Below the pieces are notes generated by a model. The model was not told the DNA's origin. It ran no database searches and worked only from the letters and a program-made list of their open reading frames with translations. A stretch of 64,000 bases of DNA from Vicugna pacos (taxonomy: Eukaryota; Chordata; Mammalia; Artiodactyla; Camelidae): the NCBI RefSeq assembly GCF_048564905.1, contig NC_133012.1:16525646-16589645 (forward strand), in the 5' to 3' direction. Numbering within the stretch: the stretch's first letter is position 1; each line of letters starts with the position of its first letter. Both the position numbers and the translations under genes were made by a program. Shown here one piece after another: positions 1-14,220 of this stretch.

Positions 1-3000
1 CTGTCTGCACACTCCGGGGCCTTCCCTCTCCTGGGCCTGCCCCCAGTTCGGCCGGCACTCTCCTGGAGCTGCACACTCCTGGGCCTGACCTATCGTACGC
101 CTGCACAGTCCTGGATCTGCACACTTCTGGACCTGCTCCCTCCTGTGCCATCACCCTTCTGGAACTGCACATTGGGCGCCTGCACACTCCTGTGCCTGAC
201 ACACCTGGGCCTGCACGCTCCTCGGCCTGCACACTCCTCTTGTCTGCACACTCCTCTTGTCTGCACACTCCTGGGCCTGTTCCGTCTTGTGTCTTCACAC
301 CTCTCGGCCTGCGCACTCCAGGGCCTGAACACACCTGGGCCTGCACGAACCTGGGCCTGTTCACTCCTGGGCCTGCCCTCTCCTTGGCCGGCACGAACCT
401 GGGCCTAAACACCCCTGGGCCTGCCCTGGCCTGGGCCTGCACACTAATGGGGCTGCACACACCTAGGAATGCACCCACCTGGGCCTACACACTCTTCTGT
501 CTGTACACTCCTGGGCCTGCACACTCCTGGGCATGCACACTCCTCTGTCTGCACACTCCTCGGCCTACACACTCCTAGGCCTGCACACTCCTGGGCCTGC
601 TGACCCCTGTGTCTGCACACTCTTGGGCCTGCACACACCTGGACCTGTACCATCCTGGGCCTTCCCTGGACTGGGTCTTCCCTGGCCTGGGCCTGCACAC
701 TACTGGGCCCGCACACTTCTGCAACTGCACACTCATCGGCCTGCAAAGGCACGACCTGCACAATATTGGGCCTGAACACACATAGGCCTTTATCCTCCTG
801 GATCTGCACACTCCTGGGCCTGCACACTGCTGGACCTGCACAGCACTGGGCCTAAACACACCTGGGCCTGCACACTCCTTCTCTGCACACTCCTATCTCT
901 GCACACTCTGGTGTCTACACACTCCAGGGCCTGCACGAACCTAGGCCTGCTCCCTCCTGTGCCTGCATACTCCTGGGCCTGCTCCCACCTGTGCCTGCAC
1001 ACTCCTAGCCCTGTTCCCACCTGTGCTGGCACATTCCTGGGACTGCACACTTCTGTGCCTGCACACTTTTGGGCCTGCACACCCCTGGGCCTGCACACTC
1101 CTGGACCTGTACACTCCTGGGCCTTCCCTGGTCTGGGCATTCCCTGGCCTGGGCCTGCAAACTCCTGGGCCTATACACTCCTGGGCCTGCACACTCCTGT
1201 ACCTGTACACACCTGGGCCTGCCCTGGCCTGGGACTGCACACTAATGGGGCTGCACACACCTAGGAATGCACCCCCCTGGGCCTGCACACTCCTCTGTCT
1301 GCACACTCCTGGGCCTGCATAACCCTGGATCTGCACACTCCTGGGCCTGCGCATCCCAGAGCATGCACAGATCTGGGCCTCTACACACCTGGGCCAGTAC
1401 ACACGTGTGCTTGCTCCCCCCCGTGTCTGCAAACTCCTGGGACTGCACATTCCTGGGTCTGCAACACCTTGGCTTGCACACTCATGGGCCTGTTCCGTCT
1501 TGTGTCTGCATACCTGTGGGCCTGCACACCCCAGGGCCTGCACACACCTGGGCCTGCACGAACGTGGGCCTCTTGAATCCTGGGCCTGCCCTTTCCTAGG
1601 CCTGCCCACACCTGTGCCTACACATTCCTGGGCCTGCACACTCCTGGACCTGTACACTCCTGGGCGTACCCTGGCATGCGCCTGCACACTAATGGGCCTG
1701 CACTCTCCAGGGACTGCACCCTCCTGGGCCTGCACACTCCTCTGTCTGCACACTCCTGGGCCTGCCCCAAATTGCCCTGCCCTCTCCTGTGACGGCCCTC
1801 ACAAGTCCTGCACACTCCTAGGCCTGCACACTCGTGTACCTCCTCCCTCCTGTGCCTGCACACTCCTGGCCATGTACACTCATGGGCCTGCCCTCTGCAT
1901 GGCGTGCACGGTCCTAGGACTCCCCATTCCTGCGCCTGGACACCCTTGGGCCTGCCCTCTCCTGGGCCTGCACACTCTGGGGCCTGCCCTCACCTGGTTC
2001 TGCACACTACTGGGACTGTACACCCCTGGACCTGTACACTGCTGTGCCTTCCCTGGTCTGGGCCTTCCCTGGCCTGGGCCTGAAAACTACTGGGCCTGAA
2101 AACTGCTGGAACTGCACACTCATTGGCCTGCAAACTCCAGGACCTGCACAATCTTGGGCTTGAACACACCTGGGCCTGTATACTCCTGGGCCTGCACACT
2201 CCTGTCTCTGCACACTGTGGTGTTTGCACACGCCTGGGCCTGCACGAACGTGGGCCTGTACACTCCTGGGCCTGCACACACCTGAGTCTGCACACTCCGG
2301 GGTCTGCACACTCCTCGGTCTGTATACTCCTGGGTTGTACACTCCTGGGCCTGACCTGGCCTGGGCCTGCACGCTCCTGGGCCTGCACACTCCTCTGTCT
2401 GCACACTTCTGGGCATGCACAACCCTAGACCCTACACTCCTGGGCCTGCGCATCCCAGAGCCTGAACACACCTGGGCCTCTATACTCCTGGGCCACTACT
2501 CTCATGTGCCTGCTCCGCCCCGTGTCTACACACTCCTGGCACTGCACAGTCCTGGACCTGCACACTCCTGGGCCTGCCCTGGCCTGGGCCTGCACACTAA
2601 TGGGCCTACACACACCTAGGAATGCACCCTCCTGGGCCTGCACACTCCTCTGTCTGCACACTCGTGGGCCTTCCCTGGTCTGGGCCTTCCCTGGCCTGGG
2701 CCTGCAAACTACTGGGCCTGCAAACTCCTGGAACTGCACACTCATTGGCCTGCACACTCCAGGACCTGCACAATCTTGGGCTTGAACACACCTAGGCCTG
2801 TATACTCCTGGACCTGCACACTCCTGTCTTGCACACTCTGGTGTTTGCACACGCCTGGGCCTGCACGAACTTTGGCCTGTACACACCTGGGCCTGCACAC
2901 TCCTGTATCTGCTCACTTCTGAGACTGCATACACCTGGGCCTGCAAACTCCTGGGCCTGTACACTCCTGGGCCTGAACACTCCTGGACCTGTACACTCCT

Positions 3001-5252
3001 GGGCATGCCCTGGCCTGGGCCTGCACACTAATGGTGCTACACCCACCTAGGAATGCACACTCATGGGCCTGCACACTCCTGGGCCTGCCGACTCCTGAGC
3101 CTGCATTCTCCTGGTCCTTTCCTCGCCTGGGCCACCACCTATTAGGCCCGCCCTCTCTTTGACGTGCACACGCTTGGGCCTGCTCACTCCTCTGTCTGCA
3201 CACCCCTGCGCCTTGACACCCCTGGACCTGCACACTCCGGGGCCTGCGCATCCCATGGCCTGCACACACCTGGGCCTCTACACTCCTGGGCCAGTACAGT
3301 CATGTGCCTGTTCCGCCCCGTGTCTGCACACTCTTGGGACCGCACAGTCCTGGCTATGCACACTCCTTGGCCTGCAGACTCCTAGGCCTGTTCGACTTCT
3401 GTCTGCACACCTCTGGGCCTGCACACTACAGGGCCTGCACATACCTGGGCCTGCACGAACCTGGGCCTCTTCACTGCTGGTCCTGCCCTCTCCTAGGCCT
3501 GCACACTCCTGGAACTGTACACTCATGGGCCTGCACACTCCTGGACCTGAACAATCTTGAGCCTGCACAATCCTGGGCCTGTACGCTCCTGGGCCTGCAC
3601 ACTCCTGTGCCTGCCCTCTCTTGGCCCTGCACTCTCCTTGGCCTGCACACTCCTGGCCTGTTCCCTCCTGTGCCGGCACACTCCTGGGACTGCACACTCC
3701 TGGGCCTGCCCTGGCCTGGGCCTGCACCCTCCTCTGTCTGCACACTCCTGGGACTGCACAGCCCTGAGCCTGTACACTCCTGGACCTGCACACTTCTGTC
3801 TCTGCACACTCTGGTGTCTGCACACTCCTGGACATGCACACTCCTGGGCCTGTACACTCCTAGGCCTGCCTTATCCTGGCCCTGGACACTCTTCTGTCTG
3901 CACACTCCTGGGGCTGCACACTCTTGGGCCTGCACACTCCTGGACCTGTACAATCCTGGGCCTTCCCTGGTCTGGGTCTTCCCTGGCCTGGTCCTGCACA
4001 CTAATGGGCCTGAACACTCCTGGTCCTGTACACACCTCGGCCTGCACCCTACTGGTCCTGCACACTCCTCTGTTTGCACACACATGGAACTGCACACCCC
4101 TTGGCCTGCACACTCCCAGACCTGCACAATCTTGAGCCTGCACAATCCTGGGCCTGTACACTCCTGGGCCTACACACCCCCAGGCCTGCACACTGCTGGG
4201 CCTGCACACTCCTGAGCCTCCCTTCTCCTGGGCCTGCACAATCCCTCATCTGCACACTCCTAGGCCTGCACACCCTTGGGCCTGCACACTCCTGGGCCTG
4301 CACACTCCTGTCTCTGCACACTCCGGGGACTGCACAGTCCTCGGTCTGTATACTCCTGGGCCTGTACACTCCTGGGCCTGCCGTGGCCTGGGCCTGCACA
4401 CTCCTCAGCCTGCACACTCCTCTGTCTGCACACTCCTGGGCCTGCACACACCTGGGCAGGCACACTCCAGGGCCCTCTGACACCTGTGCCTGCACACTCT
4501 TGGGCCTGTCTTCTCCTGGGCCCGCATGAACCTGGGCCTCTTCACTGCTGGTCCTGCCCTCTCCTAAGCCTGCACACTCCTGGAACTGCACACTCATGGG
4601 CCTGCAGACTCCTGGACCTGCACAATCTTGAGCCTGCACCATCCTGGGCCTGTACGCTCCTGGGCCTGCACACTCCTGTGCCTGCCCTCTCTTGGCCCTG
4701 CACTCTCCTGTGCCTGCACACTCCTGGGCCTGCTCCCACCTATGCCTGCACCCTCCTAGGCCTGTTCCCACGTGTGCCGGCACACTCCTGGGACTGCACA
4801 CTCCTGGGCCTGCACACTCCTGTGCCTGCCCTCTCTTGGCCCTGCACTCTCCTTGGCCTGCACACTCCTGGCCTGTTCCCTCCTGTGCCTGCACACTCCT
4901 GGGCCTGCTCCCACCTATGCCTGCACACTCCTAGGCCTGTTCCCACGTGTGCCGGCACACTCCTGGGACTGCACACTCCTGGGCCTGCCCTGGCCTGGGC
5001 CTGCACCCTCCTCTGTCTGCACACTCCTGGGACTGCACAGCCCTGAGCCTGTACACTCCTGGACCTGCACACTTCTGTCTCTGCACACTCTGGTGTCTGC
5101 ACACTCCTGGGCCTGTACACTCCTAGGCCTGCCCTATCCTGGCCCTGGACACTCTTCTGTCTGCACACTCCTGGGGCTGCACACTCCTGGGCCTGCACAC
5201 CCCTGGGCATGCCCTCTCCTGGGCCTGCAAACTCCTGGGCCTGCACACTCCT
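1..5252. repeat. HOR copy 1 (full length)
   Basis: This is the reference copy, with phase 1 set at the window start (CTGTCTGCACACTCCGGGGC). Recognisable landmarks are the GCCGGCACTCTCC segment near phase 50, a CCATCACCCTTCTGG segment near phase 160, an AAAGGCACGACC segment near phase 745 and a CAAATTGCCCTGCC segment near phase 1770. The same landmarks recur at +5252 with very few substitutions. Confidence 0.9.
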
Positions 5253-8200
5253 CTGTCTGCACACTCCGGGGCCTTCCCTCTCCTGGGCCTGCCCCCAGTT
5301 CGGCCGGCACTCTCCTGGAGCTGCACACTCCTGGGCCTGACCTATCGTACGCCTGCACAGTCCTGGATCTGCACACTTCTGGACCTGCTCCCTCCTGTGC
5401 CATCACCCTTCTGGAACTGCACATTGGGCGCCTGCACACTCCTGTGCCTGACACACCTGGGCCTGCACGCTCCTCGGCCTGCACACTCCTCTTGTCTGCA
5501 CACTCCTCTTGTCTGCACACTCCTGGGCCTGTTCCGTCTTGTGTCTTCACACCTCTCGGCCTGCGCACTCCAGGGCCTGAACACACCTGGGCCTGCACGA
5601 ACCTGGGCCTGTTCACTCCTGGGCCTGCCCTCTCCTTGGCCGGCACGAACCTGGGCCTAAACACCCCTGGGCCTGCCCTGGCCTGGGCCTGCACACTAAT
5701 GGGGCTGCACACACCTAGGAATGCACCCACCTGGGCCTACACACTCTTCTGTCTGTACACTCCTGGGCCTGCACACTCCTGGGCATGCACACTCCTCTGT
5801 CTGCACACTCCTCGGCCTACACACTCCTAGGCCTGCACACTCCTGGGCCTGCTGACCCCTGTGTCTGCACACTCTTGGGCCTGCACACACCTGGACCTGT
5901 ACCATCCTGGGCCTTCCCTGGACTGGGTCTTCCCTGGCCTGGGCCTGCACACTACTGGGCCCGCACACTTCTGCAACTGCACACTCATCGGCCTGCAAAG
6001 GCACGACCTGCACAATATTGGGCCTGAACACACATAGGCCTTTATCCTCCTGGATCTGCACACTCCTGGGCCTGCACACTGCTGGACCTGCACAGCACTG
6101 GGCCTAAACACACCTGGGCCTGCACACTCCTTCTCTGCACACTCCTATCTCTGCACACTCTGGTGTCTACACACTCCAGGGCCTGCACGAACCTAGGCCT
6201 GCTCCCTCCTGTGCCTGCATACTCCTGGGCCTGCTCCCACCTGTGCCTGCACACTCCTAGCCCTGTTCCCACCTGTGCTGGCACATTCCTGGGACTGCAC
6301 ACTTCTGTGCCTGCACACTTTTGGGCCTGCACACCCCTGGGCCTGCACACTCCTGGACCTGTACACTCCTGGGCCTTCCCTGGTCTGGGCATTCCCTGGC
6401 CTGGGCCTGCAAACTCCTGGGCCTATACACTCCTGGGCCTGCACACTCCTGTACCTGTACACACCTGGGCCTGCCCTGGCCTGGGACTGCACACTAATGG
6501 GGCTGCACACACCTAGGAATGCACCCCCCTGGGCCTGCACACTCCTCTGTCTGCACACTCCTGGGCCTGCATAACCCTGGATCTGCACACTCCTGGGCCT
6601 GCGCATCCCAGAGCATGCACAGATCTGGGCCTCTACACACCTGGGCCAGTACACACGTGTGCTTGCTCCCCCCCGTGTCTGCAAACTCCTGGGACTGCAC
6701 ATTCCTGGGTCTGCAACACCTTGGCTTGCACACTCATGGGCCTGTTCCGTCTTGTGTCTGCATACCTGTGGGCCTGCACACCCCAGGGCCTGCACACACC
6801 TGGGCCTGCACGAACGTGGGCCTCTTGAATCCTGGGCCTGCCCTTTCCTAGGCCTGCCCACACCTGTGCCTACACATTCCTGGGCCTGCACACTCCTGGA
6901 CCTGTACACTCCTGGGCGTACCCTGGCATGCGCCTGCACACTAATGGGCCTGCACTCTCCAGGGACTGCACCCTCCTGGGCCTGCACACTCCTCTGTCTG
7001 CACACTCCTGGGCCTGCCCCAAATTGCCCTGCCCTCTCCTGTGACGGCCCTCACAAGTCCTGCACACTCCTAGGCCTGCACACTCGTGTACCTCCTCCCT
7101 CCTGTGCCTGCACACTCCTGGCCATGTACACTCATGGGCCTGCCCTCTGCATGGCGTGCACGGTCCTAGGACTCCCCATTCCTGCGCCTGGACACCCTTG
7201 GGCCTGCCCTCTCCTGGGCCTGCACACTCTGGGGCCTGCCCTCACCTGGTTCTGCACACTACTGGGACTGTACACCCCTGGACCTGTACACTGCTGTGCC
7301 TTCCCTGGTCTGGGCCTTCCCTGGCCTGGGCCTGAAAACTACTGGGCCTGAAAACTGCTGGAACTGCACACTCATTGGCCTGCAAACTCCAGGACCTGCA
7401 CAATCTTGGGCTTGAACACACCTGGGCCTGTATACTCCTGGGCCTGCACACTCCTGTCTCTGCACACTGTGGTGTTTGCACACGCCTGGGCCTGCACGAA
7501 CGTGGGCCTGTACACTCCTGGGCCTGCACACACCTGAGTCTGCACACTCCGGGGTCTGCACACTCCTCGGTCTGTATACTCCTGGGTTGTACACTCCTGG
7601 GCCTGACCTGGCCTGGGCCTGCACGCTCCTGGGCCTGCACACTCCTCTGTCTGCACACTTCTGGGCATGCACAACCCTAGACCCTACACTCCTGGGCCTG
7701 CGCATCCCAGAGCCTGAACACACCTGGGCCTCTATACTCCTGGGCCACTACTCTCATGTGCCTGCTCCGCCCCGTGTCTACACACTCCTGGCACTGCACA
7801 GTCCTGGACCTGCACACTCCTGGGCCTGCCCTGGCCTGGGCCTGAACACTAATGGGCCTACACACACCTAGGAATGCACCCTCCTGGGCCTGCACACTCC
7901 TCTGTCTGCACACTCGTGGGCCTTCCCTGGTCTGGGCCTTCCCTGGCCTGGGCCTGCAAACTACTGGGCCTGCAAACTCCTGGAACTGCACACTCATTGG
8001 CCTGCACACTCCAGGACCTGCACAATCTTGGGCTTGAACACACCTAGGCCTGTATACTCCTGGACCTGCACACTCCTGTCTTGCACACTCTGGTGTTTGC
8101 ACACGCCTGGGCCTGCACGAACTTTGGCCTGTACACACCTGGGCCTGCACACTCCTGTATCTGCTCACTTCTGAGACTGCATACACCTGGGCCTGCAAAC

Positions 8201-10504
8201 TCCTGGGCCTGTACACTCCTGGGCCTGAACACTCCTGGACCTGTACACTCCTGGGCATGCCCTGGCCTGGGCCTGCACACTAATGGTGCTACACCCACCT
8301 AGGAATGCACACTCATGGGCCTGCACACTCCTGGGCCTGCCGACTCCTGAGCCTGCATTCTCCTGGTCCTTTCCTCGCCTGGGCCACCACCTATTAGGCC
8401 CGCCCTCTCTTTGACGTGCACACGCTTGGGCCTGCTCACTCCTCTGTCTGCACACCCCTGCGCCTTGACACCCCTGGACCTGCACACTCCGGGGCCTGCG
8501 CATCCCATGGCCTGCACACACCTGGGCCTCTACACTCCTGGGCCAGTACAGTCATGTGCCTGTTCCGCCCCGTGTCTGCACACTCTTGGGACCGCACAGT
8601 CCTGGCTATGCACACTCCTTGGCCTGCAGACTCCTAGGCCTGTTCGACTTCTGTCTGCACACCTCTGGGCCTGCACACTACAGGGCCTGCACATACCTGG
8701 GCCTGCACGAACCTGGGCCTCTTCACTGCTGGTCCTGCCCTCTCCTAGGCCTGCACACTCCTGGAACTGTACACTCATGGGCCTGCACACTCCTGGACCT
8801 GAACAATCTTGAGCCTGCACAATCCTGGGCCTGTACGCTCCTGGGCCTGCACACTCCTGTGCCTGCCCTCTCTTGGCCCTGCACTCTCCTTGGCCTGCAC
8901 ACTCCTGGCCTGTTCCCTCCTGTGCCGGCACACTCCTGGGACTGCACACTCCTGGGCCTGCCCTGGCCTGGGCCTGCACCCTCCTCTGTCTGCACACTCC
9001 TGGGACTGCACAGCCCTGAGCCTGTACACTCCTGGACCTGCACACTTCTGTCTCTGCACACTCTGGTGTCTGCACACTCCTGGACATGCACACTCCTGGG
9101 CCTGTACACTCCTAGGCCTGCCTTATCCTGGCCCTGGACACTCTTCTGTCTGCACACTCCTGGGGCTGCACACTCTTGGGCCTGCACACTCCTGGACCTG
9201 TACAATCCTGGGCCTTCCCTGGTCTGGGTCTTCCCTGGCCTGGTCCTGCACACTAATGGGCCTGAACACTCCTGGTCCTGTACACACCTCGGCCTGCACC
9301 CTACTGGTCCTGCACACTCCTCTGTTTGCACACACATGGAACTGCACACCCCTTGGCCTGCACACTCCCAGACCTGCACAATCTTGAGCCTGCACAATCC
9401 TGGGCCTGTACACTCCTGGGCCTACACACCCCCAGGCCTGCACACTGCTGGGCCTGCACACTCCTGAGCCTCCCTTCTCCTGGGCCTGCACAATCCCTCA
9501 TCTGCACACTCCTAGGCCTGCACACCCTTGGGCCTGCACACTCCTGGGCCTGCACACTCCTGTCTCTGCACACTCCGGGGACTGCACAGTCCTCGGTCTG
9601 TATACTCCTGGGCCTGTACACTCCTGGGCCTGCCGTGGCCTGGGCCTGCACACTCCTCAGCCTGCACACTCCTCTGTCTGCACACTCCTGGGCCTGCACA
9701 CACCTGGGCAGGCACACTCCAGGGCCCTCTGACACCTGTGCCTGCACACTCTTGGGCCTGTCTTCTCCTGGGCCCGCATGAACCTGGGCCTCTTCACTGC
9801 TGGTCCTGCCCTCTCCTAAGCCTGCACACTCCTGGAACTGCACACTCATGGGCCTGCAGACTCCTGGACCTGCACAATCTTGAGCCTGCACCATCCTGGG
9901 CCTGTACGCTCCTGGGCCTGCACACTCCTGTGCCTGCCCTCTCTTGGCCCTGCACTCTCCTGTGCCTGCACACTCCTGGGCCTGCTCCCACCTATGCCTG
10001 CACCCTCCTAGGCCTGTTCCCACGTGTGCCGGCACACTCCTGGGACTGCACACTCCTGGGCCTGCACACTCCTGTGCCTGCCCTCTCTTGGCCCTGCACT
10101 CTCCTTGGCCTGCACACTCCTGGCCTGTTCCCTCCTGTGCCTGCACACTCCTGGGCCTGCTCCCACCTATGCCTGCACACTCCTAGGCCTGTTCCCACGT
10201 GTGCCGGCACACTCCTGGGACTGCACACTCCTGGGCCTGCCCTGGCCTGGGCCTGCACCCTCCTCTGTCTGCACACTCCTGGGACTGCACAGCCCTGAGC
10301 CTGTACACTCCTGGACCTGCACACTTCTGTCTCTGCACACTCTGGTGTCTGCACACTCCTGGGCCTGTACACTCCTAGGCCTGCCCTATCCTGGCCCTGG
10401 ACACTCTTCTGTCTGCACACTCCTGGGGCTGCACACTCCTGGGCCTGCACACCCCTGGGCATGCCCTCTCCTGGGCCTGCAAACTCCTGGGCCTGCACAC
10501 TCCT
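5253..10504. repeat. HOR copy 2 (full length)
   Basis: The copy is the same length as copy 1 and nearly identical. One clear difference is at 7845, where copy 1 reads TGCAC and this copy TGAAC; the A form is shared with copies 4 and 5 and with array D, but not with copies 3 and 6. Confidence 0.9.
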
Positions 10505-13500
10505 CTGTCTGCACACTCCGGGGCCTTCCCTCTCCTGGGCCTGCCCCCAGTTCGGCCGGCACTCTCCTGGAGCTGCACACTCCTGGGCCTGACCTATCGT
10601 ACGCCTGCACAGTCCTGGATCTGCACACTTCTGGACCTGCTCCCTCCTGTGCCATCACCCTTCTGGAACTGCACATTGGGCGCCTGCACACTCCTGTGCC
10701 TGACACACCTGGGCCTGCACGCTCCTCGGCCTGCACACTCCTCTTGTCTGCACACTCCTCTTGTCTGCACACTCCTGGGCCTGTTCCGTCTTGTGTCTTC
10801 ACACCTCTCGGCCTGCGCACTCCAGGGCCTGAACACACCTGGGCCTGCACGAACCTGGGCCTGTTCACTCCTGGGCCTGCCCTCTCCTTGGCCGGCACGA
10901 ACCTGGGCCTAAACACCCCTGGGCCTGCCCTGGCCTGGGCCTGCACACTAATGGGGCTGCACACACCTAGGAATGCACCCACCTGGGCCTACACACTCTT
11001 CTGTCTGTACACTCCTGGGCCTGCACACTCCTGGGCATGCACACTCCTCTGTCTGCACACTCCTCGGCCTACACACTCCTAGGCCTGCACACTCCTGGGC
11101 CTGCTGACCCCTGTGTCTGCACACTCTTGGGCCTGCACACACCTGGACCTGTACCATCCTGGGCCTTCCCTGGACTGGGTCTTCCCTGGCCTGGGCCTGC
11201 ACACTACTGGGCCCGCACACTTCTGCAACTGCACACTCATCGGCCTGCAAAGGCACGACCTGCACAATATTGGGCCTGAACACACATAGGCCTTTATCCT
11301 CCTGGATCTGCACACTCCTGGGCCTGCACACTGCTGGACCTGCACAGCACTGGGCCTAAACACACCTGGGCCTGCACACTCCTTCTCTGCACACTCCTAT
11401 CTCTGCACACTCTGGTGTCTACACACTCCAGGGCCTGCACGAACCTAGGCCTGCTCCCTCCTGTGCCTGCATACTCCTGGGCCTGCTCCCACCTGTGCCT
11501 GCACACTCCTAGCCCTGTTCCCACCTGTGCTGGCACATTCCTGGGACTGCACACTTCTGTGCCTGCACACTTTTGGGCCTGCACACCCCTGGGCCTGCAC
11601 ACTCCTGGACCTGTACACTCCTGGGCCTTCCCTGGTCTGGGCATTCCCTGGCCTGGGCCTGCAAACTCCTGGGCCTATACACTCCTGGGCCTGCACACTC
11701 CTGTACCTGTACACACCTGGGCCTGCCCTGGCCTGGGACTGCACACTAATGGGGCTGCACACACCTAGGAATGCACCCCCCTGGGCCTGCACACTCCTCT
11801 GTCTGCACACTCCTGGGCCTGCATAACCCTGGATCTGCACACTCCTGGGCCTGCGCATCCCAGAGCATGCACAGATCTGGGCCTCTACACACCTGGGCCA
11901 GTACACACGTGTGCTTGCTCCCCCCCGTGTCTGCAAACTCCTGGGACTGCACATTCCTGGGTCTGCAACACCTTGGCTTGCACACTCATGGGCCTGTTCC
12001 GTCTTGTGTCTGCATACCTGTGGGCCTGCACACCCCAGGGCCTGCACACACCTGGGCCTGCACGAACGTGGGCCTCTTGAATCCTGGGCCTGCCCTTTCC
12101 TAGGCCTGCCCACACCTGTGCCTACACATTCCTGGGCCTGCACACTCCTGGACCTGTACACTCCTGGGCGTACCCTGGCATGCGCCTGCACACTAATGGG
12201 CCTGCACTCTCCAGGGACTGCACCCTCCTGGGCCTGCACACTCCTCTGTCTGCACACTCCTGGGCCTGCCCCAAATTGCCCTGCCCTCTCCTGTGACGGC
12301 CCTCACAAGTCCTGCACACTCCTAGGCCTGCACACTCGTGTACCTCCTCCCTCCTGTGCCTGCACACTCCTGGCCATGTACACTCATGGGCCTGCCCTCT
12401 GCATGGCGTGCACGGTCCTAGGACTCCCCATTCCTGCGCCTGGACACCCTTGGGCCTGCCCTCTCCTGGGCCTGCACACTCTGGGGCCTGCCCTCACCTG
12501 GTTCTGCACACTACTGGGACTGTACACCCCTGGACCTGTACACTGCTGTGCCTTCCCTGGTCTGGGCCTTCCCTGGCCTGGGCCTGAAAACTACTGGGCC
12601 TGAAAACTGCTGGAACTGCACACTCATTGGCCTGCAAACTCCAGGACCTGCACAATCTTGGGCTTGAACACACCTGGGCCTGTATACTCCTGGGCCTGCA
12701 CACTCCTGTCTCTGCACACTGTGGTGTTTGCACACGCCTGGGCCTGCACGAACGTGGGCCTGTACACTCCTGGGCCTGCACACACCTGAGTCTGCACACT
12801 CCGGGGTCTGCACACTCCTCGGTCTGTATACTCCTGGGTTGTACACTCCTGGGCCTGACCTGGCCTGGGCCTGCACGCTCCTGGGCCTGCACACTCCTCT
12901 GTCTGCACACTTCTGGGCATGCACAACCCTAGACCCTACACTCCTGGGCCTGCGCATCCCAGAGCCTGAACACACCTGGGCCTCTATACTCCTGGGCCAC
13001 TACTCTCATGTGCCTGCTCCGCCCCGTGTCTACACACTCCTGGCACTGCACAGTCCTGGACCTGCACACTCCTGGGCCTGCCCTGGCCTGGGCCTGCACA
13101 CTAATGGGCCTACACACACCTAGGAATGCACCCTCCTGGGCCTGCACACTCCTCTGTCTGCACACTCGTGGGCCTTCCCTGGTCTGGGCCTTCCCTGGCC
13201 TGGGCCTGCAAACTACTGGGCCTGCAAACTCCTGGAACTGCACACTCATTGGCCTGCACACTCCAGGACCTGCACAATCTTGGGCTTGAACACACCTAGG
13301 CCTGTATACTCCTGGACCTGCACACTCCTGTCTTGCACACTCTGGTGTTTGCACACGCCTGGGCCTGCACGAACTTTGGCCTGTACACACCTGGGCCTGC
13401 ACACTCCTGTATCTGCTCACTTCTGAGACTGCATACACCTGGGCCTGCAAACTCCTGGGCCTGTACACTCCTGGGCCTGAACACTCCTGGACCTGTACAC

Positions 13501-14220
13501 TCCTGGGCATGCCCTGGCCTGGGCCTGCACACTAATGGTGCTACACCCACCTAGGAATGCACACTCATGGGCCTGCACACTCCTGGGCCTGCCGACTCCT
13601 GAGCCTGCATTCTCCTGGTCCTTTCCTCGCCTGGGCCACCACCTATTAGGCCCGCCCTCTCTTTGACGTGCACACGCTTGGGCCTGCTCACTCCTCTGTC
13701 TGCACACCCCTGCGCCTTGACACCCCTGGACCTGCACACTCCGGGGCCTGCGCATCCCATGGCCTGCACACACCTGGGCCTCTACACTCCTGGGCCAGTA
13801 CAGTCATGTGCCTGTTCCGCCCCGTGTCTGCACACTCTTGGGACCGCACAGTCCTGGCTATGCACACTCCTTGGCCTGCAGACTCCTAGGCCTGTTCGAC
13901 TTCTGTCTGCACACCTCTGGGCCTGCACACTACAGGGCCTGCACATACCTGGGCCTGCACGAACCTGGGCCTCTTCACTGCTGGTCCTGCCCTCTCCTAG
14001 GCCTGCACACTCCTGGAACTGTACACTCATGGGCCTGCACACTCCTGGACCTGAACAATCTTGAGCCTGCACAATCCTGGGCCTGTACGCTCCTGGGCCT
14101 GCACACTCCTGTGCCTGCCCTCTCTTGGCCCTGCACTCTCCTTGGCCTGCACACTCCTGGCCTGTTCCCTCCTGTGCCGGCACACTCCTGGGACTGCACA
14201 CTCCTGGGCCTGCCCTGGCC
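10505..14220. repeat. HOR copy 3, right part deleted
   Basis: The sequence follows copy 1 to phase ~3700, then jumps directly to phase ~421-450 of the next copy. The crossover lies inside a 29-bp stretch (14203-14231) present at both phases, so the break cannot be placed more exactly. About 1967 bp are missing relative to two full copies, one base short of 123 monomers. This is the signature of unequal crossing-over or replication slippage between homologous monomers. Confidence 0.88.
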